Positions 57,015-64,000 of a stretch of 64,000 nt of DNA are shown here, piece after piece. The notes under the pieces are model-generated. The model made no database searches. It worked only from the letters and a program-made list of their open reading frames with translations, and had not been told where the DNA came from. The stretch's first letter is position 1; every line of letters starts with the position of its first letter. Made by a program: the position numbers and the translations under genes. The DNA lies in contig CM060900.1 of NCBI GenBank assembly GCA_030762935.1, positions 284,414,284 through 284,478,283 on the forward strand, given 5' to 3'. This DNA is from Hymenopus coronatus. Lineage: Eukaryota > Arthropoda > Insecta > Mantodea > Hymenopodidae.

Positions 57015-57680
57015 ATTTGCAAACATAGTGACATGGTGCTTAAAAGTGCGTGTGATCACCACGGACAGCAATACACGCTCAGCATCATGATCCCAACTGC
57101 CAGGTTAGCAAGGAGTTCTTGTGGTAGTGCGTTCCATTCCTCCACCAGCACTGTTGAAAACTGTTGTATGGTTGCTGGTGCATATGGACGTGCAATGCGT
57201 CTCCCCAAAGCATCTCACACGTGTTCGATTGAATTTAAATGGAGGGAACGGGGAGGCCAAATATCCTCTCCTTCCAAGAGGCCTCCGCCTGCGCTGTTAG
57301 ATCATTCGATGCGGTTGCGCATTGTCATCCATAAAAATGAAAAGACGGAGTACAGTTTTTTTTCCAATTTTAATGTGTCCAGTTATAACGTTTTTTAGCT
57401 CATTGAGCCTGTTCTTTTTTATCTCTGGTCTTCAGAAGGGGTTTCCTTGCTGCCAAACATCCTTTCAAACTGGCTTCATCCAGTCTGCTTTTCACTGTTG
57501 CAACAAGTATATTTTTCTTGTTCATTTCTACCAACTCTTGGCGAATTTTGAGCGCTGTTTTTTTTCTCTTGCTAGTACAATGCACTACAGTTGCATCACA
57601 TTTTTGAATGGCTGTTTCCACTTGAGGAGCCCTGTGCACACTGTGGAACAGAAATGCAGGAATCAAATACTACAGTAGTG
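57015..57680 (-). pseudogene. Tc1-family transposase remnant
   Basis: On minus, ORF 57400-57666 gives ALKIRQELVEMNKKNILVAT and SRLDEASLKGCLAARKPLL, the helix-turn-helix part. After a deletion of the central region, FIFMDDNAQPHRMI (about 57340, second Asp present) follows. RSLHLNSIEHV, a stop, then DALGRRIARPYAPATIQQ and LVEEWNALPQELLANL (57250-57060) form the common Tc1 C-terminus. The C-terminal part resembles a different Tc1 subfamily than element 1 does, so chimeric origin or two overlaid elements cannot be excluded. Confidence 0.85.
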
Positions 57681-57684
57681 GAAA

Positions 57685-58060
57685 TCAGTGTAAAGGTATG
57701 GACATTTATAGAAAAATTAATATATTCAGTTTGAACCGTTCAAGTTCAGTGATACTTTCGTTAGATTGGACGCACGATATGGAGAGAATGGAAAATATGG
57801 GCTAAGTGGGATGTTATCTCAGGCATCGAAAGGGCTATTTTTGTGCAAATCAAGGGTCACACACTACTATTCTTCTCAACTTGTTGCTGATTTACACTTG
57901 CTAGTCACCGCCTAATGTGTACAACAAATTTTGTCACATGACAAGCATCTCGCATTCAAAAAATACTACATAAATTAGCTCACTCAAACATAAACAGGCT
58001 AGATCGGAATTTGATGAAAAGCATATATCATGGACTTCAGAATGGAATAAAGTGATCTTC
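57685..58060. other. anonymous DNA within the element 2 interval
   Basis: No gene recognised. Origin unknown. Confidence 0.35.
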
Positions 58061-58066
58061 GGTGAG

Positions 58067-58208
58067 GGCCGCGCCGTGGCCGAGTGGTTTGACCTCTCGC
58101 CTCTCACCAATGCGACCGCATGTGGGATTTGTGGTGGGCAAAGCGGCGCAGGGGCGGGTTTTCTCCGGTTTCCCCCGCCATCTCATTCCATCAGTACTCC
58201 ATCTTCTG
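58067..58208 (+). repeat. tRNA-derived SINE, 3'-truncated
   Basis: GGCCGCGCCGTGGCCGAGTG (A-box) begins it. The body is GCATGTGGGATTTGTGGTGG, AGCGGCGCAGGGGCGGGTTT and CTCCGGTTTCCCCCGCCAT. The B-box segment has been deleted relative to 61921-62143, and the 3' CACTGATAATAC part is missing. Confidence 0.9.
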
Positions 58209-58214
58209 CGAAAT

Positions 58215-59235
58215 ATAAAACCTCTGAAGCACACTTGTATCTAATGTATAATGAAAGCATCGCATTGTAATATTTGCCGGTGTCTTACGAACACTGCAAT
58301 ACGATTGAAATCTTACTACTGACTGCTTTATAAACTATGAATTGCAAATGTTGCAAATGAAACGGAGAAATGTGCCTAACTCAATTTTCAAACATTTGTC
58401 CTAAAATCAGTATTTTGTTTTAAACACACACATTAAAATCGTTATAATTCTAAAATACTATTATCGGGTTAAAGGATTTATTTCGGTCATGCATTGATAA
58501 TGTTTATATTATCTTTCAAGGGATACAAGAAAGCATTTATATCTCCTTCATTTTGGAGTGTCTCGCCAGATAAGAAGTAAATTAAAATCTTACAGAAACG
58601 AAAACGAAAATGCTTTCTTTACAAATGTAGAGTGAACTTAGCATACATTCCTTTATAGTTTATTATGCAGTAATCCGACACATATTCAATGTTGTGAGAA
58701 CACGACTCAAAAGTATCGAAAGCAAATGAAAATTAGCATGAGGAAAGCATTCAATAGTATAAAAATTGTATTGTTGGTCACAAAATGCACTGTTAACGTA
58801 GTACATGCCAGCAAATAAATTGATAAATGTTATATTAAACAGATCACAATACAGTTGTGGATTGCTTGAACATGAAGCAACCTTTACACCTAGCAGCATT
58901 GCCATTTTGCTTATTTCTATCACTATACAATGTTGCCATGTTCCCATTAAAATGGCCATCTAGAAGTGTGCCTTCATCCTGATTCTTCATTACTGATGAC
59001 AATTGATAATCCCAAGGAATTAAACACGTTTGTTAGGCTTCCGTTACAGAAAATAAGCACACGGGAGATGACAATCGAACCACCACCAACTGGCACTTAT
59101 GTATTCACGGATAGCGACGAAACGACTTCTGCTATTCTACAGTTGGGAGGTTGCTCAGAGTTCACCTAATATGCAGTATTACTCTGCCGTTCACTTGAAA
59201 CAAATGTCCTTAGGAAGTACTTTGAGGACCTCGCA
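58215..59235. other. anonymous DNA within the element 2 interval
   Basis: Holds a 67-codon plus frame (58966-59169) that includes EPPPTGTYVFTDSDETTSA and lies after a CTTCCGTTACAG-type acceptor. It has no donor and no recognised family, so I do not call it a gene. Nothing else supported. Confidence 0.3.
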
Positions 59236-59684
59236 ACACTACAGGGAACGGCAGAGGTGTAGAATGGGCCTGCAATCGTTAACTAGGTAAACAAACATAC
59301 CAGTTCAGGTATTGTGCTTGCAAATATGTCAACATGATGTGCAATGGCATGAACTGATCCTAGTGTCAGCCGGCAAGTTGCAGGTACGTAGCAAAATTCA
59401 GTCTGTCAAACACTATGATAACGTGAGTATTGTTCCTCGTGACGCATAGCGTTTATAAAAATAGGCTAAGCAATTCCAAAAGAAAATTACAGGGAAAAGT
59501 CTTGGCACGGCCAAACACGAAAAACGACGTGAGAGAGGATGCAGAGAAGACCCCTATTAAATTCAAGTCTGCACATAAACGTAGCGGCAGCCACTATTGT
59601 GTCGTTTAGTTCGGTTCGTAGAATTATATCTGAATTAGAACGGAGGCGAATGCGGGTCTTTCTCAACACTTCGTAAATAGAACA

Positions 59685-60495
59685 TCTTACAAAAGATTAT
59701 TCATTTATCTACACCATGCCTATCGAGATGAATAATAACAGAAATTGACTTATTACTTGCTTCCTTGTAAGTGGAAGAGAAATAAGGGAATACACAGGCT
59801 AAAGCGATAGTCAAATCTTTTAAAAATTATGTCTATGTTAAACACAATTGAATTGCAATTCGGTTATCTTAGCGCGGCTATCAGTAAAACAAAAGAGGTA
59901 AGAAACGAAAGGTGACTTCCCGTTTGAGTAAAGTTTAAGACGTTTAGAATTGAAACCAATAACAAGAAATATCGTGGAAACGGTTAATTGTACCAAAAAA
60001 AAAAAAATGTATATGACATAAATTGTGTGTTATAAGAGATCTATATTTTTGTGCAGTAAGTTTTTATCGATCTCTTACGGTTTACCAGTTATAAAAAAGT
60101 CATCCAGAATGAAGAGGTCTTCGAGGCTATTCCTAGAATATTCAACATATACATTTCGTTTGTCATGAAAATACCTTAAACATATGGCATTTTAGTAAAA
60201 AAAAATCGTTAGAGCCATTTTTGAGAAAAGTAAAAATTTTCAAAGAATGTTACATGCAAAGCGTAGTTAAGGGTAGGGATTTTCTTGATAATCTTCGTGT
60301 CATATCCTTGGAAGATACTGAACTCAAATATCAACTTTACTATTTAACGGCCTTTTCGGTTTTGAGCTATGCTTTTGTCTTAAATTTTTGTATTCACGGA
60401 GGCTCAAAACCTGTATTTCCGGTGAAATCTCGGCTTCGAATTTTGGATGAAATACAACCTTCTCTTTCTATATACGTACTAAGAAAATAATTATG
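59685..60495 (-). mobile_element. Z element, nearly complete, inside Tc1-like element 2
   Basis: On minus: head TACGTATATAGAAAGAGAAGG.TTGTATTTCATCC, ACCGGAAATACAGG, TAAATAGTAAAGTTGATATTTGAG, AGGATATGACACGAAGATT and the tail TTTGACTATCGCTTTAGCC...AAGTCAATTTC. The last 60 bp with the 3' hairpin are not recognisable. Confidence 0.75.
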
Positions 60496-60904
60496 GAGTA
60501 TATTACACAGATTTTGGCAGTATAAATGTACGCATATGTTGGATATTTTAGTGCACACAAAACGATGCTTACTAATAAACAATGTGGATGTGTTTGTTTT
60601 GTCATCCCAGTTCTCCTCTGCAGACTGCATGGCTGTCGCTTCAAGTCTCCGTCTCTTTCCCCCACTCCTTGTACTGCGCAACTAGAGTGCTTGTCTATTT
60701 GCAAAGATAATAACTATTGTTTATGTAAACATTATTTTGGAATAATATTGCATCTACATGAAAAACACACAAACCTGACATGTTTACGAGTATTATACGA
60801 TTATTTTCCTAACTCAACTTTAACCATGGCATTACACCGTATCTGCAGGGAATTGGATGCAAATTATTGGATGTATTGATATTTATGAGCGGTAGTGTAA
60901 TTAT

Positions 60905-61905
60905 AAAACTGTTGCCATCCAAAAACGAGAGCAAAACTGTACAAAGCTTACTCGCGAGTGCCCAAGAATAGCAGTATTAGCCTGTTCACATGCGATGGGG
61001 TACACAAGTTACACATTGTTGCATGATTCCTATTTAGAACACCGGAAATATAAATATGGTGTTCAGAAAGTCTTATAAAGTTAATAACGGATAGTTAAAT
61101 TAAGAAAATTCGATCAGTATTATGGAAGCTCTGCCAGATCTACTTAGCCTGTACAAGTAATTTATGTTTGAAGCTAAGTAGCATTATGCTTTTGTCTGCA
61201 AACCCTGTGTAGTATGACGATTGCTATCGCTTGTTTTAACTGCGGAAAGAGTCGCTGCAAATGTGGCAACGTTGTATGTCAGTACTATTGATTTCTGAGG
61301 GCAGTGCCAACTCCTCCCTTCTGCAGGGTGGTGGAGGTGTTTCGTACGTAGCAAAAATACAACACAAATATGAGGATTATGGGATTATAACAAGACAGTA
61401 TACTGTAAATTACTCGTGTAACGCTAATAACACAGTTTGGCGTAAATAATATTAACCGGTTCTGAACACCTCAATTAGGTATATAAGCGGTAGGTATCCA
61501 TATTGCCTTCCAAGGAACAATACATTCAGCAACTCTAGTAAACGTTCTTCTACCGCCTGTGGTGCCATGTGCAATAAGAAGGGCATTGAAAACTTAATTA
61601 ACTTATAGAAAATTATAATTTTAATATGCAGGAAAAACAAACCTTATAATTTAAGCATTATGTCGTCTTACAATTGTTTTATTTTTACTAATTTTATTTA
61701 ATATATTCTTTTTTTCAATTTCAGTTATTTTCAACTTTTTTCCCACTTTTTTCATATGTGGTGCTTATAAGCTTGTTTATGTGCATTTAATGTCTGGCAG
61801 TGCCCCTGACATTAAAATGAAAACATCTATTTGTAAATTCGTAAAAATTAAAGCGGTAAGGAAGATTGCAGTAACATTCCGGGCTGACAATCTTTTTTCC
61901 TCCAT
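60905..61905. other. anonymous AT-rich DNA
   Basis: No gene or repeat recognised. Right flank of Tc1-like element 2. Confidence 0.4.
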
Positions 61906-61920
61906 TAGATCAAAGACAAT

Positions 61921-62143
61921 TTTTTTTTTCTTTTTTGGTAGTGTTTAACGCCCGCGGTGACACTGATAATACATGAAGATGGAGCCCCGTTAGAATGTAA
62001 TGGCGGGGAAACCGGAAAATCCGGAGAAAACCCGCCCCTGCGCCGCTTTGTCCACCATAAATCTCACATGTGGTCTCTTAGGATCGAACCCGGGCCGTCT
62101 AGGTGAGAGGCGAGTGGTCTAACCACTCGGCCACGGCGCGGCC
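61921..62143 (-). repeat. tRNA-derived SINE, complete, with target duplication
   Basis: On minus: GGCCGCGCCGTGGCCGAGTG (A-box), TTAGACCACTCGCCTCTCAC, GCCCGGGTTCGATCC (B-box), GTGGACAAAGCGGCGCAGG, CCGGATTTTCCGGTTTCCCC and CTTCATGTATTATCAGTGTC. It ends GCGTTAAACAC with an A-rich tail (61921-61937 as T on plus). It is flanked by AGATCAAAGACAAT (61907-61920) and AGATCATATACAAT (62145-62158), a 14-bp duplication with two differences. Confidence 0.92.
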
Positions 62144-62266
62144 CAGATCATATACAATGTTCACTAATTACAGGTACAATATCAACATGGTGTTCTATCA
62201 TACATGTAAATTAATTTTGTAAGTACCACACACAAGTTTAAAAGACAATGGCAGTTTTAAAATTGT

Positions 62267-62282
62267 ATAAATGATGATGATG

Positions 62283-62310
<28 letters not shown>
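62267..62310 (+). repeat. (TGA)n/(TAA)n microsatellite
   Basis: Four TGA-type units pass into about ten ATA/TAA units. It may mark the tail of a lost LINE, but no LINE sequence is visible upstream. Confidence 0.9.
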
Positions 62311-62313
<3 letters not shown>

Positions 62314-62314
62314 C

Positions 62315-62885
62315 AACACCAACAATAATAAGTGTTAAAGTGATACAGACGTAAATGTAATATCACGTGTTCTTTCTGGAAATAAAAACATCGGGTGTTC
62401 TCTTCTTAAATTGTGGCTAAAACTGTTTAACGATAAGAGCAATACTATACGATACTGTAGTACACAATTATATAGTTAAAATACTCCAAGGGGGAGGATG
62501 TAACCTGATTACCATTTTTACATTACTTTGTGAACAGTAAAGACAGCAATGCACAATTTCTCCGTGGTAATTGATTGTCACGTTAGTAAGGCAAATATTT
62601 TCTCCTTTGGTCTAATTTCTTGAAACATGGGAATAGGAAAGTTAGAGGGCAGTGTAATCGCTTGATGCCCACATTTCAGACATCCTATTTCCGGAAGTTG
62701 AAATGCTTTTAGATGAGAATTAGGGGTTTCAAGCAAACATATACCCGCGCGAGCGTGTTTATAATTGTGCAGATACTGTGGATAGGCGGAGAATTAAAAA
62801 ACACTGACGTGAAAAAGCTCAGGGTTTACCACAAATGCGTAAAAAAGCCTATTCTCTATCTTGATATTTGTTAAAACACTGTACT
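62315..62885. other. anonymous AT-rich DNA
   Basis: No gene or repeat recognised. Confidence 0.4.
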
Positions 62886-62889
62886 CGTT

Positions 62890-63115
62890 TATCGAGCTAG
62901 TTGGCCTCGCGATAATGTGCGACTCGCATTTGGGAGATCCAGGGATCAATCCTCGGCGACCGCCCACTCTGTCTCGTGCCATTTGCGAGGTTTTCCCGGG
63001 TTTGGTAGGTGAGTGATGGGGTGGTTTCTTATCTACCACAATATCATTTCCATTATTTTTCCCTTATTCGGCTTCTTCATATTTCAGATGTGCTTCTAGG
63101 TTTGTGGCGTATGAA
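62890..63115 (+). repeat. tRNA-derived SINE-like sequence
   Basis: The head GAGCTAGTTGGCCTCGCGAT and, 40 bases on, CCAGGGATCAATCCTCGG, a B-box-like block. A body with TTTTCCCGGGTTTGGTAGGT and TCTTATCTACCACAATATCA follows. No second copy in this window, so family status is inferred from the Pol III-like head only. Confidence 0.5.
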
Positions 63116-63119
63116 GGTG

Positions 63120-63945
63120 TCGGACAGTTGGCGCTGAAGCTTGCTGAAAGGAATTAGTACTCACTGTGGACACTAGAGGTGTGCCTGGTCAACGGGTCGT
63201 TGGTTACCCTCTCTGAGCAACTCCGAGTCTGGAAATGTTAGAAACTTCAGCGCGTCGCTGGCCTATCTGCCTGTAGTCTCATATGGTTCCCTCATTTCAT
63301 CCCTTGCTTCTGGGTTGTTAACCACAATAGATCTCTGTAGGCTACATAACCGGGCTCTCCCCCATGTTTTACTATGAAGTGAATTGACAATGTAACTGAA
63401 TTACATTCCCTGCATTCCATTTCATTTTGTTATTACCTGGGATGTTGAAGGAATAAAGAATACAACCACTTGTTCATGTTCCAGTGAGCAGCTTGTACGG
63501 ACTGTGCTGTAGGCAATTGTCAGCACAGCATGGTAAGCAATTATAAATTGAGGTCTTAATTATTCTGTAGTTAGTGATAATGCACAGAGGTTTTGCATTT
63601 TCATTACTCAGAGTAAAGAATATCTCAGAATGGTTTCATTTTCCCTCTTTTAAGCCACGCCAACTTGAAACATCGTTATTACGTCTCATTGCTTCAGGAA
63701 GTACGTTATTGGCATTTTTGACATGTGTGCCATAATGAGCCAATCATGTACGATGTTGAATACAGCATGGCAGGATTGCATAATATACTGGATTATTTTG
63801 TAATTTTGTAGAATTATAATGGTAGATTGCAGTGTTACCTAAATTCGCATCTGAGTGAAAAATTGGGTCTCTTTAATGTATACTTTTATGATTTCAGCTT
63901 TCTCTTTGTATCTCTGTACCTTAAATGCTTATCTTCGGAAATTGT
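63120..63945. other. anonymous DNA
   Basis: No gene or repeat recognised. Confidence 0.4.
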
Positions 63946-63952
63946 CTATTCT

Positions 63953-64000
63953 TACTTTCTCTACATGTACTATGTACATAGTGTACAGAGAAGATATTGT
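63953..64000 (+). mobile_element. Z element, 5' head, cut by the window end
   Basis: ACTTTCTCTACATGTACTATGTACATAGTGTACAGAGAAGATATTGT is the palindromic Z head (in pieces: ACTTTCTCTACATG, TACTATGTACATAGT, GTACAGAGAAG). It is preceded by TTCTT. Confidence 0.75.

Larger units (their letters stand above)
56878..60897 (-). mobile_element. Tc1-like element 2 (family 1), split by nested insertions
   Basis: Ends CACTACCGTTCATTAATTTCA at 56878 and, inverted, CACTACCGCTCATAAATATCA at 60897, each beside a TA (56876-56877; 60898-60899). Read on minus, 60897-60500 and then 59345-59240 match the 5' arm of element 1 in order, including CCATGG.TA.AGTTGAGTxAG, GTAAACATGTCAGGT, CTGGTATGTTTGTTTACCTA and ACACCTCTG..GTTCCCTGT. 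The gap between those blocks holds a minus-strand Z (59685-60495). More unrelated DNA, including a SINE (58067-58208), lies between the arm and the transposase remnant. Confidence 0.7.

Noticed and set aside
57033..57398. 121-codon plus frame
   Set aside because: Antisense shadow of the Tc1 C-terminus encoded on the minus strand.
58966..59169. 67-codon plus frame with EPPPTG.YVFTD
   Set aside because: An acceptor-like site precedes part of it, but there is no donor, family match or second support; it lies among nested repeat debris.
60221..60490. 89-codon plus frame
   Set aside because: Antisense reading of a minus-strand Z element; other Z copies do not keep it open.
1296..63115. genuine tRNA genes at the B-box sites
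   Set aside because: None forms a complete cloverleaf with both boxes and an acceptor stem apart from the SINE head at 26291; the sites lie in repeated or decayed sequence, so they are SINE heads.

Overview
The window looks like repeat-dense, AT-rich nuclear DNA of a large arthropod genome. I see no operons or bacterial signals. What I recognise is eukaryotic transposon families, tRNA-derived SINEs, microsatellites and a few exon-like open frames bounded by GT/AG sites. Tc1/mariner relatives, an arthropod-type MULE, a DUF4817-type mariner relative and RNase H-bearing LINEs suggest an arthropod; I cannot tell insect from chelicerate. No complete host gene is visible, so the window is best read as intergenic DNA or very long introns. 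Layout. 1-9.6 kb: anonymous AT-rich DNA with SINE pieces, a GC-rich open stretch (3.1-3.5 kb), an exon-like frame ending at 4463 and a decayed MULE transposase (minus, 8.85-9.6 kb). 9.9-16.2 kb: Tc1-like element A, an inverted pair of mariner-like transposase ends (12.2-12.96 kb), an exon-like C-terminal frame (13.03-13.24 kb), a LINE 3' end and a small exon-like frame at 16.11 kb. 17.5-22.1 kb: a T-rich subrepeat array that becomes a giant inverted repeat with arms of about 1.25 kb. 22.7-28.9 kb: nested mobile DNA (Z elements, two Tc1-like elements, a SINE and a LINE fragment). 29.5 kb: a minus-strand exon-like frame. 31.2-32.9 kb: a complete-ended, dead mariner relative. 33.9-35.6 kb: Tc1-like element B. 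40.1 kb: a 300-bp foldback MITE. 41.75-47.64 kb: a full-length but decayed LINE with a perfect 11-bp target duplication. 48.5-56.8 kb: several Z elements, Tc1-like element C and an exon-like frame at 50.25 kb. 56.9-60.9 kb: a Tc1-like element split by younger insertions. 61-64 kb: SINEs, a microsatellite and the head of another Z. The recurring theme is a dispersed family, here called Z, of about 845 bp and at least eleven copies. It has a 5' ACTTTCTCTAC end, the matching inverted motif lying subterminally at the 3' end just before a small hairpin, and insertion points inside T runs. That asymmetric layout matches Helitron2/helentron-type non-autonomous elements. Z copies serve as landing sites for TA-targeting Tc1-like elements and for each other, which gives a readable order of insertions. 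Three exon-like frames on the plus strand (ending 4463; 16111-16186; 50251-50421) have mutually compatible splice phases and might belong to one gene with very long introns. This rests on splice-site pattern and open frame only.
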